Assembly (NCBI GenBank): GCA_002918705.1
Contig: PQKR01000003.1
Span: forward strand, 186,001-250,000
DNA length: 64,000 bases
DNA from: Escherichia sp. ESNIH1
GTDB taxonomy: Bacteria; Pseudomonadota; Gammaproteobacteria; Enterobacterales; Enterobacteriaceae
Reading direction: 5' to 3'
Shown: positions 22,108-36,573 of the stretch, piece after piece
Numbering within the stretch: the first letter of the stretch is position 1
Layout: each line of letters opens with the position of its first letter
Made by a program: the position numbers and the translations under genes
Notes under the pieces: model-generated
The model's input: only the letters and a program-made list of their open reading frames with translations
Database searches by the model: none
Told to the model about the DNA's origin: nothing

Positions 22108-22135
22108 TAAAAAAAGCGCCCGTAGGCGCTTTTTT
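22108..22135 (-). terminator. Bidirectional intrinsic terminator after serS
   Basis: AAAGCGCC / GGCGCTTT stem (8 bp, 3-4-base loop) with A and T tracts on the two sides, so it can stop transcripts in both directions. It is about 20 bases past the serS stop. Confidence 0.85.
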
Positions 22136-22155
22136 AGGAGGAGGTGTGGCGTGAA

Positions 22156-23475
<1,320 letters not shown>

Positions 23476-23539
23476 TTAGAGGGAGTGGCCGCAGACGCAG
23501 CCACAAGAATTCACAGGTAACCTTACCGCAACGCCTCAA

Positions 23540-24883
23540 TTAGCGATAGCGTTTTGTGGGGCTTTTATTGTCCTGATCGGCCAGCCAGGCGAGCTTTTCG
23601 CCAATCTTGCCCTCAAGACCTCTGCTGGTGGGATGATAATAGCGCGTTTGTGCTATTTCAGGTGGGAAGTACTCCTCGCCCGCCGCATAGGCGTTAGGCT
23701 CGTCATGAGCATAGCGATACTGCTGACCGTAGCCCATCTCCTTCATCAGCTTGGTTGGCGCATTACGCAGATGATCCGGCACGTCATAGTCCGGCTTGTC
23801 ACGCGCGTCGGCCATCGCCGCTTTAAAGGCGGTATAGACGGCGTTGCTTTTTGGCGCACAGGCAAGGTAGACAATCGCCTGAGCAATGGCGCGCTCCCCC
23901 TCTGCGGGCCCGACGCGAGTAAAGCAGTCCCAGGCCGAAAGCGCCACCTGCATCGCGCGAGGATCGGCGTTGCCTACGTCTTCAGAGGCGATCGCCAGAC
24001 AGCGGCGCGCGACATACAGCGGGTCGCCCCCGGCAGTAATGATCCGGGCATACCAGTAGAGCGCCGCATCCGGCGCGCTGCCGCGTACGGATTTGTGCAG
24101 AGCCGAGATGAGGTCGTAAAAGCGATCGCCTTTGTTATCGAAACGCGCGCTGCGCTCCCCGGCGATTTCGGTGAACAGCTCTGGCTTAAGCACCCGCTTG
24201 CCGCTCTCGTCGACCTCGGCCATGTCGGCCATCATCTCCAGCGTGTTGAGCGCGCGCCGGGCATCGCCATTGACCAGCTGGGCGATGGCCAGCCGGGTCT
24301 CGTCCGGCAGGACGATATTCTGTCCGCCGTAGCCGCGCGTTTTGTCGCTGATGGCCTGATCCAGCACCTGCTCGATATCCTCAACGGAGAGGGATTTCAG
24401 CAGATAGACGCGGGCGCGGGAGAGCAGCGCCGAGTTCAGCTCGAACGAGGGGTTTTCGGTGGTGGCCCCGATGAAGGTGATCGTGCCGTCTTCAATATGC
24501 GGCAGGAAAGCATCCTGCTGGCTTTTGTTGAAGCGATGGACCTCATCCACAAACAGAATGGTGCGGCGACCGGCATTGCGGCGCTGGCGGGCACGCTCGA
24601 TGGCCTCGCGGATCTCTTTCACGCCGGAGGTCACCGCCGAGATGCGTTCAACATCGGCTTTAGCGTAGTGAGCGATGACCTCGGCAAGGGTCGTCTTACC
24701 GGTGCCGGGTGGACCCCAGAGGATCATCGAGTGCAGCTGCCCGGCTTCAATGGCGCGCGGCAGCGGCTTACCCGGTGCCAGCAGATGCTGCTGGCCGATG
24801 TACTGCGCTAAGTTTTCTGGCCGCATACGGGCGGCCAGAGGTTGAAACGCGTTGTCTGAAAAATCGAGCGACAGATTGCTCAC
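23540..24883 (-). CDS. rarA: Replication-associated recombination protein RarA (MgsA)
   Basis: AAA+ clamp-loader-like ATPase acting at stalled replication forks. The 447-residue product has Walker [13 protein letters not shown] near residues 57-68, Walker [17 protein letters not shown], sensor 1 [10 protein letters not shown], and the C-terminal tetramerisation region. It starts eight bases after lolA ends, so the two are translated from one message. Confidence 0.97.
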   Translation of the reverse strand: MSNLSLDFSDNAFQPLAARMRPENLAQYIGQQHLLAPGKPLPRAIEAGQLHSMILWGPPGTGKTTLAEVIAHYAKADVERISAVTSGVKEIREAIERARQRRNAGRRTILFVDEVHRFNKSQQDAFLPHIEDGTITFIGATTENPSFELNSALLSRARVYLLKSLSVEDIEQVLDQAISDKTRGYGGQNIVLPDETRLAIAQLVNGDARRALNTLEMMADMAEVDESGKRVLKPELFTEIAGERSARFDNKGDRFYDLISALHKSVRGSAPDAALYWYARIITAGGDPLYVARRCLAIASEDVGNADPRAMQVALSAWDCFTRVGPAEGERAIAQAIVYLACAPKSNAVYTAFKAAMADARDKPDYDVPDHLRNAPTKLMKEMGYGQQYRYAHDEPNAYAAGEEYFPPEIAQTRYYHPTSRGLEGKIGEKLAWLADQDNKSPTKRYR

Positions 24884-24891
24884 TCAGGCCT

Positions 24892-25503
24892 CTACTTGCG
24901 TTGATCGTCCACCGTTACGCCCTGCGGCGGGGTAAAGGTAAATTTAGAGGGATCGACAGCGCCATTCTGCTGAGACTGCAGCTGATATGTACTGCGCTGA
25001 TCGTCCTGCTCAACGGCGCTGAACTGGTTAATGGTGCCGTTCTGACTCACGTTAATGGTGAACTGCTTCAGGTTACCATTTTTGCTTTTCGGCGTGAGCA
25101 CGAAGTCGTTACCGGTTTGCTTAATATTATACTGCTGCCAGTCGCTGGTCTGGTTACGGGCAATCAGCATGAACGGCGTATTGCTGGTCGCCGAGCTGAG
25201 ATTGGTCGCCGTCGCCTGCTCAACGAACGGGTTGTAGAACCACAGGGTTTTGCCGTCGGAGACCAGGATGCTTTCATCCGGCTGCGTCATGTGCCAGTTG
25301 AACAGGTTCGGACGCTTAACCCATAAATCCCCCTGACCTTCCTGCACTGCCGCGCCGCTGCCGTCGGTCACTTTTTGCGTGAAGCTCGCGTGGAAGCTGC
25401 TCACTTTATCGAGGCGGCTTTTCAGATCGCTGGCGGCATCAGCCCAGACGCTGCTCGCTACCAGTGAAGAGAGTAATGCACAGGTCATTGCGATTTTTTT
25501 CAT
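24892..25503 (-). CDS. lolA: Outer-membrane lipoprotein carrier protein LolA
   Basis: Periplasmic chaperone that takes lipoproteins from LolCDE and hands them to LolB at the outer membrane. The 203-residue product has a Sec signal [21 protein letters not shown] with cleavage after residue 21, then [20 protein letters not shown] and the conserved beta-sheet core. I chose the ATG at 25503; the in-frame extension to 25626 would bury the signal peptide. It lies downstream of ftsK, as in E. coli. Confidence 0.97.
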   Translation of the reverse strand: MKKIAMTCALLSSLVASSVWADAASDLKSRLDKVSSFHASFTQKVTDGSGAAVQEGQGDLWVKRPNLFNWHMTQPDESILVSDGKTLWFYNPFVEQATATNLSSATSNTPFMLIARNQTSDWQQYNIKQTGNDFVLTPKSKNGNLKQFTINVSQNGTINQFSAVEQDDQRSTYQLQSQQNGAVDPSKFTFTPPQGVTVDDQRK

Positions 25504-25643
25504 TGTTATTCCTTTTGCTACGTCTGTTACGTCGCTCCCGATCCGGGAGAACCTCTGACACTCATTGCAGGCTAAACCGGCAAAGAGTGAAAGAGGAAAA
25601 AGCTGATTTTTGACGAATTTACCCAAATTTGCACTTGGACGCG

Positions 25644-28600
25644 CTACTCGAACGGCGGCGGAGCCAGCACCTCACGGTTGCCGTTGTGGCCCGCCTCGCT
25701 GACGATGCCCTGGGCTTCCATCTGCTCGATGATACGCGCCGCGCGGTTGTAGCCGATGCGGAACTGTCGCTGAACGCCGGAGATCGAGGCCTTACGCTTC
25801 TCGGTAACGAAGTTGACCGCCTGGTCGAACAGCGGATCCAGCTCTTCACCGGACTCCAGCCCACCGCCGCCACCTTCGCTTTCGCTGTCGGAGGTGATCC
25901 CATCGACATACTGCGGACGACCGCGCGCTTTCCAGTCCTGCACCACGGCATGGACCTCTTCATCACGGACAAAGGCACCGTGCACGCGTACGGGCGCTGA
26001 GGAGGAGTTAGGTCCGGAGTAGAGCATATCCCCCATGCCCAGCAGCGACTCGGCGCCGCCCTGATCGAGAATGGTGCGGGAGTCGATTTTGCTCGATACG
26101 GTGAAGGCGATACGCGTCGGGATGTTGGCCTTGATCAGGCCGGTGATGACATCTACCGACGGACGCTGGGTAGCCAGCACCAGGTGGATACCGGCAGCAC
26201 GCGCTTTCTGTGCCAGACGCGCGATCAGCTCTTCAACTTTTTTACCTACCGTCATCATCAGGTCGGCAAATTCATCCACCAGCACAACGATATATGGCAG
26301 CTTCTCCAGAACCGGATGGGTGGCGTCCATGCTGTCGCCCGGCTTCCAGTAGGGATCGGGGATTGGGCGGCCCATGCGTGCGGCTTCAGCGATCTTCTCG
26401 TTGTAGCCTGCAAGGTTACGCACGCCGAGCGCGGACATCAGCTTGTAACGACGCTCCATCTCGTTAACGCTCCAGCGCAGGGCGTTGGCAGCGTCCTTCA
26501 TGTCGGTCACCACCTCGGTCAACAGATGCGGAATGCCCTCATAGACCGATAGCTCCAGCATTTTCGGGTCGATCATGATGAATCTCACGTCTTCCGGCCG
26601 TGCTTTATAGAGCATGCTGAGGATCATGGCGTTGACCCCCACCGATTTACCCGATCCGGTAGTACCGGCAACCAGCAGGTGCGGCATTTTAGCCAGATCG
26701 GCAATAATCGGATCGCCCGCGATATCTTTCCCTAGCACCACGGTTAACGGCGACGGGCTTTCGCGGAACTTGGCGCAGTCCAGCACCTCACGCAGGTAGA
26801 CGGTCTGGCGCTTTTTATTCGGCAGCTCAAGTCCCACGTAAGGCTTACCGGGGATCACCTCCACCACGCGGACGGCCACCGTTGAGAGAGAACGGGCCAG
26901 ATCGCGGGAGAGGTTAGAGATACGCGCCGCTTTCACGCCCGGCGCAAGATTAAGCTCAAAGCGGGTGATCACCGGACCTGGAGAGTAGTTCACCACGTCA
27001 GCCTTAATGCGGAAGTCGTTCAGACGAGCCTCAACCAGGCGCGCCATCTGCTCAAGGGCAAAGGTGTCTACCGGCTCCACTTCCGACGGCGGCTGGGTTA
27101 ACAGATCCAGCGACGGCAGCGGCGTTGTCGGCCGCTGTGCTGGACGGCTGTCGCCGTTGCGCATCAGCAGCGGATGGATCAGGCTCTCCTGCACAGCGGG
27201 CTGCGGCGCGACGGGCGCGGCGGCGGGCTGATACTGCTGCTGTGGCTGCACCGGCGCAGCAGGCTGCTGGTGGTGCTGTTGCTGTACCGGTGCAGGCGAG
27301 GCGGGCTGCTGGTAGTGCTGCTGCACCGGCGCGGGCGCGGCGGGCTGCTGATAGTGCTGCTGTGGCTGCTGTACAGGCGCTGACGGTTGAGCAGGCTCTT
27401 CCGGCGGTAGCGTAAAGAGCGGCTCGCTCGGGCCGTCGTCCACCAGCGTTTTCATTGGCGAAAACTCAAAGTCGGCCAGCGAGAACGGGTTTGCCGACGG
27501 CGGCTGCTCTGTTGAATAGCGCTGCTGCTGTGAGGCGGCGAACTGGCGGGCCAGCTCCGCTTCAGCGGCATCGTCTTCCTCGTCCTGCCAGGCGTTATCA
27601 TGTCCTGTGTCGGTATGGGCTTCGTGCTGATACTCCTCTCCATAGCGCGACTGCTGGGAGGCGGCAAACTGGCGCGCCAGTTCGTCCTGATGCAGCGTAT
27701 CCGCCTCGTCATCGCTAAACGGCTCAGGCTGCCGACGCTCCGCTTCACGAGCGGCGCGCTCCTCAGCGATACGCTGCGATGGGAGCTTAATACCATAGGA
27801 GGCCAGCTCGCGGCGGGTCGGCACGCGTACCCGGTTCGGGCGCGGCAGCTGAGGACCAATGCCCTCTTTAACCTGCGGACGCGGCGCACCGCCGTCGGCC
27901 AGGCCGAACGCGGGTGCCGCAGCGGCGGAGGCGGCAACGGTAGTCACGGCCGCCGCAGCCTGTTTAACATCAGGTACGGCTGGCGCAAAGGTCGGCTCTA
28001 CTACCGGCGGCGTCATTGCCGGCGCGGCAGGTGCAGGTGCCACCGGCTCTGGCGCTGCGGGTTCAGGAACCGGCTGATACCAGGCAGCAAGCTGCTCGCG
28101 CTCCCGGGCGCGACGCTCCTCAACCTCTTCAAAATAGTAGAGCGGCGGACGAGTATGCTTAACCTCTTCCTCCGGCTCCGGCTCCGGCGCTGTTACAGCA
28201 GGCTCTGGCATAGCGGCTGGCGCAGCGGCGGCGGGCTCCTGCTGCCAGACAGGCTCTGGTGACCAGACCGGCTCCGGCTGTGGCGCAACGCTGGCAACGT
28301 GCATCTCGGGTGGATTCTGCGCCTGCATCGGCGGAACATAGTGCTGCTGTGGCTCAGGGGCGGCAGGCTGCCACTGGGCTTCAGGTAGAGGCTCAGGCAG
28401 CGTTGCAGCAGTCGGGTTCGGGGCCGTCTGGGTCACCGGCGGCGTAGGCATGACCGGCTGAGATGGCGCAACGTGCGCCTGAGCATCGGCGGTGGCCAGC
28501 GCGGCAGCGGCAAGCGGTTCAGCGATGCTCGGACCATTCAGCAGCGGATCGTACTCATCATACTGTTCGCCCTGGGTGGCTCGGTGGCCGGAGAAGAGCA

Positions 28601-29474
28601 CGTCGTTAGGATCGGCAGCGACGCCGCGGGCGCTGTACTGCACCTCTTCTTCATCGTCCATGCGACGACCCGAGAAGAGCGCTTCATCGGTTTTACGGCC
28701 GAGCGGGTTGGCAAACTTCTCTGCCACACGCTTACGACGCGCCAGCACGCCGCGCATAATGCGAGTACGGCGAGATTCACGCCGTTGCGCAGCGGGCTCC
28801 TCGTCGTACTCCTCTTCGTCTTCGTACTCTTCGTCATCGACCCAGGTATCATCCCGACGGGTACGGTTGCTGGCGAAGGTGAGAATGTTGAGCAGCACGC
28901 TGCCGATTTTCTCGGCGATGCTGACCCAGGACCAGCCGGTGAACAGCGTGAGTCCAGCAGCCCAGACGCAGAGTAGCGCAATGGTGCCCCCGCTGCTGTG
29001 CAGCAGCGGCATCATGGTGGTGCTCAGCAGGCTGCCGATCACCCCGCCAGAGGCAAAGTACCAGATATCGTCGGCGTTGATGGCCGCCAGCCCGCAGGAG
29101 GTGAGGATCAGGGCCAGCACGCCTATCAGCCGCAGCGAGACGGCGAAGTAGTCGATATAGTCTTCATTAGCGCGGTGCCGCCAGGCGAACCAGCAGCCGC
29201 CCACAATCATCACCGGGATGGTGTAGGCCATGACGCCAAAGATGAAAAATAGCGTATCGGCAAGCCACGCACCCGGCGCGCCACCCAGATTATGGATAGG
29301 CTCATGCCATGCGGTTTGTGACCAGCTGGGATCGGAAGGGTTGAAGCTGAGCAGTGCGACCATCAGCCAGACTGCAAAAAGGGCGACAAGTATCAGTAAC
29401 GCCTCAAGGAGCCGGCGTCCGCTGCTTAACTTGGTTAATGTGACTTCTTTGTCTTCAGTATATTCCTGGCTCAA
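25644..29474 (-). CDS. ftsK: DNA translocase FtsK
   Basis: Septal DNA pump that clears chromosomes from the closing septum and activates XerCD at dif. The 1276-residue product (E. coli about 1329) has four or so N-terminal membrane helices (residues about 20-190) and a long, low-complexity Pro/Gln/Ala/Glu-rich linker of about 550 residues. The alpha/beta RecA-like motor follows, with Walker A GTTGSGKS (lysine at 943), [12 protein letters not shown], and the C-terminal winged-helix gamma domain (about 1215-1276) that reads KOPS sequences. The linker contains repeated QQHYQQPA-type units near residues 695-765, the usual source of length differences between species. Confidence 0.97.
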   Translation of the reverse strand: MSQEYTEDKEVTLTKLSSGRRLLEALLILVALFAVWLMVALLSFNPSDPSWSQTAWHEPIHNLGGAPGAWLADTLFFIFGVMAYTIPVMIVGGCWFAWRHRANEDYIDYFAVSLRLIGVLALILTSCGLAAINADDIWYFASGGVIGSLLSTTMMPLLHSSGGTIALLCVWAAGLTLFTGWSWVSIAEKIGSVLLNILTFASNRTRRDDTWVDDEEYEDEEEYDEEPAAQRRESRRTRIMRGVLARRKRVAEKFANPLGRKTDEALFSGRRMDDEEEVQYSARGVAADPNDVLFSGHRATQGEQYDEYDPLLNGPSIAEPLAAAALATADAQAHVAPSQPVMPTPPVTQTAPNPTAATLPEPLPEAQWQPAAPEPQQHYVPPMQAQNPPEMHVASVAPQPEPVWSPEPVWQQEPAAAAPAAMPEPAVTAPEPEPEEEVKHTRPPLYYFEEVEERRAREREQLAAWYQPVPEPAAPEPVAPAPAAPAMTPPVVEPTFAPAVPDVKQAAAAVTTVAASAAAAPAFGLADGGAPRPQVKEGIGPQLPRPNRVRVPTRRELASYGIKLPSQRIAEERAAREAERRQPEPFSDDEADTLHQDELARQFAASQQSRYGEEYQHEAHTDTGHDNAWQDEEDDAAEAELARQFAASQQQRYSTEQPPSANPFSLADFEFSPMKTLVDDGPSEPLFTLPPEEPAQPSAPVQQPQQHYQQPAAPAPVQQHYQQPASPAPVQQQHHQQPAAPVQPQQQYQPAAAPVAPQPAVQESLIHPLLMRNGDSRPAQRPTTPLPSLDLLTQPPSEVEPVDTFALEQMARLVEARLNDFRIKADVVNYSPGPVITRFELNLAPGVKAARISNLSRDLARSLSTVAVRVVEVIPGKPYVGLELPNKKRQTVYLREVLDCAKFRESPSPLTVVLGKDIAGDPIIADLAKMPHLLVAGTTGSGKSVGVNAMILSMLYKARPEDVRFIMIDPKMLELSVYEGIPHLLTEVVTDMKDAANALRWSVNEMERRYKLMSALGVRNLAGYNEKIAEAARMGRPIPDPYWKPGDSMDATHPVLEKLPYIVVLVDEFADLMMTVGKKVEELIARLAQKARAAGIHLVLATQRPSVDVITGLIKANIPTRIAFTVSSKIDSRTILDQGGAESLLGMGDMLYSGPNSSSAPVRVHGAFVRDEEVHAVVQDWKARGRPQYVDGITSDSESEGGGGGLESGEELDPLFDQAVNFVTEKRKASISGVQRQFRIGYNRAARIIEQMEAQGIVSEAGHNGNREVLAPPPFE

Positions 29475-29594
29475 GAAAGGCTCTCCAGGTCCTTGATGCT
29501 AAAACGGAGAACAGTGTCAGGTTACCCCGACACTGCTGCTGTATGGATTACCAGGAGTGTAATCAAACTGCGTCGATTTTGCACCTGTTCCGTG

Positions 29595-30089
29595 TTAGCG
29601 GGTTTTAATCACCAGACGATTGCTCTGTTTGACCTCTTCCATCACCACGTAGGTACGCGTGTCGTTGACGCCCGGCAGACGCAGCAGGGTTTCACCCAGC
29701 AGTTTGCGGTAGGCCGACATATCCGGCACGCGGGTTTTCAACAGGTAGTCGAAATCACCGGAAACCAGATGACACTCTTGAATTTCTTCAAGTTTTTGTA
29801 CTGCGGCGTTAAATTGCTCAAACACATCCGGCGCGCCGCGATTCAGAGTAATCTCAACAAATACCAGAAGTGATGCATCCAGATAATGCGGGTTCAGCAG
29901 CGCTGTATAGCCCTGAATGAAACCCTGTCTTTCCAGTCGGCGCACGCGCTCAAGGCACGGCGTCGGAGAAAGTCCCACTCGCTTTGAAAGCTCGACGTTA
30001 GAGATACGCCCATCCTTCTGCAATTCATTCAGAATGTTACGATCGATGCGGTCGAGATCTTTGCCAGGGCGCTTTTTGCTATCTACCAT
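29595..30089 (-). CDS. lrp: Leucine-responsive regulatory protein Lrp
   Basis: Global feast/famine regulator of amino-acid metabolism, transport and pili. The 164-residue product starts MVDSKKRPGKDLDRIDRNIL, with an N-terminal helix-turn-helix (GRISNVELSKRVGLSPTPCL) and a C-terminal RAM ligand-binding and oligomerisation domain. I chose the ATG at 30089; the upstream extension of the frame lies in the leader. Divergent from trxB and downstream of its long 5' leader. The sequence appears almost identical to the E. coli protein. Confidence 0.98.
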   Translation of the reverse strand: MVDSKKRPGKDLDRIDRNILNELQKDGRISNVELSKRVGLSPTPCLERVRRLERQGFIQGYTALLNPHYLDASLLVFVEITLNRGAPDVFEQFNAAVQKLEEIQECHLVSGDFDYLLKTRVPDMSAYRKLLGETLLRLPGVNDTRTYVVMEEVKQSNRLVIKTR

Positions 30090-31620
<1,531 letters not shown>

Positions 31621-31645
31621 TCTTTACAAGTCAGTAACAAAGGTA

Positions 31646-31677
31646 AAAAAGGCGACTATAAGTCGCCTTTATTTTTG
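31646..31677 (+). terminator. Intrinsic terminator after trxB
   Basis: AAGGCGACT / AGTCGCCTT stem (9 bp, loop ATA) followed by TTATTTTT, 28 bases past the trxB stop. Confidence 0.9.
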
Positions 31678-31733
31678 TCCCGTTGTAACATTGCGCAGCT
31701 CAAAAATCTGACAAGCCACCTGCTAAGCGCGCC

Positions 31734-33500
31734 ATGAATAAAACCCGTCAACAAGAATTAACCCGCTGGTTAAAACAGCAAAGTATTTTCTCCCGCCGTT
31801 GGCTGCTGGTGTCACGCCTGCTCGGTCTGGCGAGCGGTCTGCTGATTGTCGCCCAGGCCTGGCTGCTGGCGCGCATACTCAACCACCTGATCGTGGAAAA
31901 TATTCCGCGCGAGGCGCTGCTGCTGCCGTTTGTCCAGCTGGTGCTGGTGTTTGTGCTGCGCGCCTGGGTAGTCTGGCTGCGCGAGCGCGTCGGCTTTCAC
32001 GCGGGCCTGCACATTCGGTATGAAATTCGCCGCCAGGTGCTTGACCGCCTGCAGCAGGCCGGGCCAGCGTGGATTCAAGGGCGGCCAGCGGGCAGCTGGG
32101 CTACGCTGATCCTTGAGCAGATTGACGATATGCACGACTACTACGCCCGTTACCTGCCGCAGATGGCGCTGGCGGTGAGCGTGCCGCTGCTGATCGTGAT
32201 TGTGATTTTCCCCTTTAACTGGGCCGCCGCGCTGATCCTGCTGGCGACGGCTCCACTGATCCCCACCTTTATGGCGATGGTGGGCATGGGCGCCGCCGAT
32301 GCTAACCGTCGCAACTTCAAGGCGCTGGCCCGCCTGAGCGGTCACTTTCTCGATCGCCTGCGGGGGATGGAGACGCTGCGCATTTTTGGCCGCGGCGCGG
32401 CTGAGACGGACAATATCCGTAAAGCGTCGGAAGATTTTCGCAGCCGTACGATGGACGTGCTGCGCCTCGCCTTTCTCTCCTCCGGCGTGCTGGAATTTTT
32501 CACCTCGCTCTCTATTGCACTGGTGGCGGTCTACTTTGGCTTCTCCTACCTGGGCGAGCTCAACTTCGGCCACTACGGTACCGGCGTAACGCTGTTCGCC
32601 GGCTTCCTGGCCCTGATCCTGGCCCCGGAGTTTTTCCAGCCGCTGCGCGATTTAGGCACCTTCTACCATGCGAAAGCGCAGGCCGTCGGTGCGGCAGATA
32701 GCCTGAAAACCTTCCTGGAGACGCCGCTCGCTCACCCAGAGCATGGTGAAGCGGTGCCTGATGACAGCAACGGCATTAGCCTCTGCGCTCGCGATCTCTG
32801 GATCACCTCGCCGGAAGGTGCCGTGCTGGCGGGTCCGCTCAACTTTACCCTTGCCGCCGGGCAACGCGTGGTGCTGGTGGGTCAGAGCGGCTCGGGTAAA
32901 AGCTCGCTGATTAATACCCTCTCCGGCTTCCTCTCCTACCGGGGTTCGCTGCAGATTAACGGTACCGAGCTGCGCGATCTCAACCCGGAGGCCTGGCGTC
33001 AGCGCCTGAGCTGGGTGGGACAAAACCCGCAGCTTCCGGCAGCCACGCTGCGTGAAAACGTGCTGCTGGCGCGTCCCGATGCCAGCGAAGCCGAGCTAAA
33101 CGCCGCGCTGGACAGCGCCTGGGTCAGTGAGTTTCTGCCGCTGCTGCCGCAGGGTATCGATACGCCCGTAGGCGACCAGGCCGCACGGCTCTCCGTTGGC
33201 CAGGCCCAGCGGGTGGCGGTGGCGCGTGCCCTGCTCAACCCTTGCCAGCTGCTGCTGCTGGATGAACCTGCCGCCAGCCTCGACGCCCACAGCGAACAGC
33301 GCGTGATGCAGGCGTTGAACGCCGCCTCCCTACGCCAGACCACGCTGATGGTTACCCACCAGTTGGAAGGGCTTGCAGACTGGGACGCCGTCTGGGTGAT
33401 GCAGAGTGGATCTATCGTCGAACAGGGAGCGTATACCGAGCTTTCCGCCGCCAACGGGGCCTTTGCCGCCCTGCTCGCTCATCGTCAGGAGGAGATTTAA
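31734..33500 (+). CDS. cydD: Cysteine/glutathione ABC exporter subunit CydD
   Basis: One half of the heterodimeric CydDC exporter, which moves cysteine and glutathione to the periplasm and is needed to assemble cytochrome bd. The 588-residue product has a six-helix membrane domain and a C-terminal ATPase domain with Walker A GQSGSGKSS and signature LSVGQAQRVAVARAL. Its stop codon at 33498-33500 is immediately followed by the cydC ATG, with the cydC ribosome-binding site (AGGAGG) inside cydD. Confidence 0.97.
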   Translation: MNKTRQQELTRWLKQQSIFSRRWLLVSRLLGLASGLLIVAQAWLLARILNHLIVENIPREALLLPFVQLVLVFVLRAWVVWLRERVGFHAGLHIRYEIRRQVLDRLQQAGPAWIQGRPAGSWATLILEQIDDMHDYYARYLPQMALAVSVPLLIVIVIFPFNWAAALILLATAPLIPTFMAMVGMGAADANRRNFKALARLSGHFLDRLRGMETLRIFGRGAAETDNIRKASEDFRSRTMDVLRLAFLSSGVLEFFTSLSIALVAVYFGFSYLGELNFGHYGTGVTLFAGFLALILAPEFFQPLRDLGTFYHAKAQAVGAADSLKTFLETPLAHPEHGEAVPDDSNGISLCARDLWITSPEGAVLAGPLNFTLAAGQRVVLVGQSGSGKSSLINTLSGFLSYRGSLQINGTELRDLNPEAWRQRLSWVGQNPQLPAATLRENVLLARPDASEAELNAALDSAWVSEFLPLLPQGIDTPVGDQAARLSVGQAQRVAVARALLNPCQLLLLDEPAASLDAHSEQRVMQALNAASLRQTTLMVTHQLEGLADWDAVWVMQSGSIVEQGAYTELSAANGAFAALLAHRQEEI

Positions 33501-35222
33501 ATGCGTGCGCTTATCCCTTTTCTTGCCCTCTACAAGCGCCATTTCTGGCTGCTGACGCTGGGCGTCGTACTGGCGATCGTCACCCTGCTGGCGAGCATTG
33601 GTCTGATCACGCTCTCGGGCTGGTTCCTCTCCGCCTCGGCGGTGGTGGGCGTGAGCGGGCTATACAGTTTTAACTACATGCTACCCGCCGCCGGGGTGCG
33701 CGGGGCAGCGATTACCCGTACGGCGGGACGCTACTTTGAACGGCTGGTTAGCCATGACGCCACCTTCCGGGTGCTGCAGCATCTGCGCGTCTCGACCTTC
33801 AGCAAGCTGCTGCCCCTCTCCCCCGCCGGGCTGGCGCGCTTTCGCCAGGGAGAGCTGCTTAACCGCATCGTGGCGGACGTTGATACCCTGGATCACCTCT
33901 ACCTGCGGGTGATCTCCCCGCTGGTGGGGGCGCTGATCACTATCGTTGTGGTCACCATCGGCCTGAGCATTCTCGATGTCACGCTGGCGTTAACTCTTGG
34001 CGGCATTATGCTGCTAACGCTGTTGCTGCTCCCTCCTCTGTTCTATCGCGCCGGTAAGCCCACCGGTGAGAAGCTCACCACCCTGCGCGGTGAGTATCGC
34101 CAGCAGGTCACCAGCTGGCTTCAGGGCCAGGCGGAGCTGACGATCTTCGGCGCAAGCGAGCGCTACCGTGCGCAGATGGAGAACACCGAGCTGAGCTGGC
34201 ACGACGCCCAGCGCCGTCAGTCTGAGCTTACCGCGCTGTCGCAGGCAGTGATGCTGCTGATCAACGCGGTTGCCGTGCTCGCCATGCTGTGGCTTGCGGC
34301 GGGTGGCGTCGGGGGCGATACCCAGCCGGGGGCACTGATCGCCCTGTTTGTTTTCTGTGCGCTGGCCGCCTTTGAGGCGCTGGCACCGGTGACGGGGGCC
34401 TTCCAGCATCTGGGCCAGGTCATCGCCTCGGCGGTGCGGATCACGCAAATTACCCAGTATCCGCCCGAAGTGCGCTTTAGCGACAATCAGATGCCACCGC
34501 CTGCGCAGGCGGCGCTGACCCTCGACAACGTCAGCTTTAGCTATCCCCAGCAGCCGCAGAAGGCGCTGGACGGCATCTCACTACAGATTACTGCCGGCGA
34601 GCACGTTGCTATTCTGGGCCGCACCGGCTGCGGCAAATCTACCCTTTTGCAGCTGTTGACCCGCGCCTGGGATCCTGCTGCGGGGGAGATCGCCATTAAC
34701 GGCGAGCCGCTTGCCTCCCTGAGCGAGCCAGCCCTGCGGGCAACAATGAGCGTTGTGCCCCAGCGGGTACATCTGTTTAGCGCCACCCTGCGCGACAATC
34801 TGCTGCTGGCCTCGCCGACGGCGACGGATGACACCCTGGCGGCGGTACTCACGCAGGTGGGGCTGGAGAAGCTGCTTGATGAGGGCGGGCTGAACAGCTG
34901 GCTGGGTGAAGGCGGTCGTCAGCTCTCCGGCGGCGAGCTGCGGCGGCTGGCGGTGGCGCGGGCGCTGCTGCATGATGCCCCACTGCTGCTGCTGGACGAG
35001 CCTACGGAAGGGCTGGATGCGACGACCGAGAGCCAAATCCTTGATTTACTTGAACGTGTTACCCAGGGCAAAACCGTGCTGATGGTCACCCACCGCCTGC
35101 GTGGATTATCACGCTTCGATCGCATTATTGTGATGGACAATGGTCAAATAATTGAGCAAGGTAATCACACAGCGTTACTGGCCAAACAGGGTCGTTATTA
35201 CCAGTTTAAGCAACGGCTGTAA
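33501..35222 (+). CDS. cydC: Cysteine/glutathione ABC exporter subunit CydC
   Basis: Partner of CydD in the heterodimeric ABC exporter. The 573-residue product has an N-terminal six-helix domain and a C-terminal ATPase domain with Walker A GRTGCGKST, signature LSGGELRRLAVARAL and Walker B LLLLDEPTEGLD. It is joined directly to cydD with no intergenic bases, consistent with coupled translation. A terminator follows. Confidence 0.97.
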   Translation: MRALIPFLALYKRHFWLLTLGVVLAIVTLLASIGLITLSGWFLSASAVVGVSGLYSFNYMLPAAGVRGAAITRTAGRYFERLVSHDATFRVLQHLRVSTFSKLLPLSPAGLARFRQGELLNRIVADVDTLDHLYLRVISPLVGALITIVVVTIGLSILDVTLALTLGGIMLLTLLLLPPLFYRAGKPTGEKLTTLRGEYRQQVTSWLQGQAELTIFGASERYRAQMENTELSWHDAQRRQSELTALSQAVMLLINAVAVLAMLWLAAGGVGGDTQPGALIALFVFCALAAFEALAPVTGAFQHLGQVIASAVRITQITQYPPEVRFSDNQMPPPAQAALTLDNVSFSYPQQPQKALDGISLQITAGEHVAILGRTGCGKSTLLQLLTRAWDPAAGEIAINGEPLASLSEPALRATMSVVPQRVHLFSATLRDNLLLASPTATDDTLAAVLTQVGLEKLLDEGGLNSWLGEGGRQLSGGELRRLAVARALLHDAPLLLLDEPTEGLDATTESQILDLLERVTQGKTVLMVTHRLRGLSRFDRIIVMDNGQIIEQGNHTALLAKQGRYYQFKQRL

Positions 35223-35231
35223 AAGAGTGGC

Positions 35232-35255
35232 CAGGCACGAGGTGCCTGGTTTTAT
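35232..35255 (+). terminator. Intrinsic terminator after cydC
   Basis: CCAGGCAC / GTGCCTGG stem (8 bp, loop GAG) followed by TTTTA, ten bases past the cydC stop and before aat. Confidence 0.8.
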
Positions 35256-35291
35256 GGATCCCTATTTGTTGCGTTGCGGAGCGTTGTCGCC

Positions 35292-35996
35292 ATGCGCCTG
35301 GTTCAGCTATCTCATCACTCTCTTGCTTTTCCCTCCCCTGAGGGAGCGCTGCGTGAACCCAACGGACTGCTGGCGCTGGGAGGCGATCTCAGTCCGGCTC
35401 GCCTGCTGATGGCCTATCAGCAGGGCATCTTTCCCTGGTTTTCAACTGGCGATCCGATCCTCTGGTGGTCCCCCGATCCCCGGGCGGTGCTGTGGCCTGA
35501 CCGCTTTCACGTTAGCCGCAGCTTGAAACGCTTCCATAAAAACTCGCCCTATCGCGTGACGTTAAATCATGATTTTGACCAGGTGATTAAAGGCTGCGCG
35601 ACCGACCGCTATGAAGGCACCTGGATCACGCCTGCCGTCATGCTGGCCTACCATCGCCTGCACGAGCTGGGCCATGCTCACTCCATTGAGGTTTGGGAGG
35701 GAGACGAGCTGGTTGGCGGTATGTACGGCGTCGCCCAGGGGGCGCTGTTCTGCGGCGAATCGATGTTTAGCCGCCGGGTCAACGCCTCTAAGACTGCCTT
35801 GCTGGTGTTTTGCGCCGAGTTTTTACGTCAGGGGGGCGAGCTGATCGACTGTCAGGTGTTGAACGAGCATACCGCCTCGCTGGGCGTGGGTGAAATGCCG
35901 CGCCGGGAATACCTTCAGCATCTGGAGCGCCTCCGCCATCAGCCGCTCTCCCCGCGTTGCTGGCTGCCGCGTACCTTATTTACGCCAGCCCTATGA
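35292..35996 (+). CDS. aat: Leucyl/phenylalanyl-tRNA-protein transferase
   Basis: Attaches Leu or Phe from charged tRNA to proteins with N-terminal Arg or Lys, creating N-degrons that ClpS delivers to ClpAP. The 234-residue product begins [20 protein letters not shown] and has the conserved [40 protein letters not shown] and [19 protein letters not shown] motifs. I chose the ATG at 35292, the E. coli start; the frame is open upstream across the cydC terminator. Its functional partners clpS and clpA lie only 1-4 kb away. Confidence 0.96.
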   Translation: MRLVQLSHHSLAFPSPEGALREPNGLLALGGDLSPARLLMAYQQGIFPWFSTGDPILWWSPDPRAVLWPDRFHVSRSLKRFHKNSPYRVTLNHDFDQVIKGCATDRYEGTWITPAVMLAYHRLHELGHAHSIEVWEGDELVGGMYGVAQGALFCGESMFSRRVNASKTALLVFCAEFLRQGGELIDCQVLNEHTASLGVGEMPRREYLQHLERLRHQPLSPRCWLPRTLFTPAL

Positions 35997-36023
35997 ATGT
36001 TTTCGGCATATTTTCTTTCAGAG

Positions 36024-36032
36024 TGCTATAAT
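36024..36032 (+). promoter_or_regulatory. Extended -10 promoter upstream of infA
   Basis: TGCTATAAT: a perfect TATAAT at 36027-36032 with an upstream TG extension and no good -35. It lies about 250 bases before infA, just after aat, and would give infA a long leader, as seen for the distal infA promoter of E. coli. Confidence 0.6.
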
Positions 36033-36278
36033 AGCGGCGCAGAGTAGCTTCTGCCTGTTGCCCCGCCGCCGCTTGGGAATAGCTCGAATCAGGTAACGCC
36101 CATCGTTTATCTTATCGCTCCCCTTTAGGTTTGCGCTTTTTTGCGCCGCTTCGCTGGCGCGAGGGTAATACGCCAAGGTTACTTTGCTGCGTTTTATCAG
36201 CACAAATCTTTACTTAACAGACGAACTTCGGCATTATCTTGCCGGTTCAAAAATTTTGGTAGTGATACCCCCGAGGAC

Positions 36279-36500
<222 letters not shown>

Positions 36501-36545
36501 TCGCATCGCTGCTGTGCGCTAATCGCACAGATTATGAATAGTAAA

Positions 36546-36573
36546 AGGCCGGGAATTATCCCGGCCTTTTTTA
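36546..36573 (+). terminator. Intrinsic terminator of infA
   Basis: AGGCCGGG / CCCGGCCT hairpin followed by TTTTTTATT, 45 bases past the infA stop. It is repeated at 36701, 36856 and 37011 in the 155-bp array. The last copy, read on the minus strand, also serves as the clpA terminator. Confidence 0.9.

Noticed and set aside
23633-24811. 392-codon open frame antisense to rarA
   Set aside because: Fully inside rarA, which has all AAA+ motifs; the antisense product resembles nothing.
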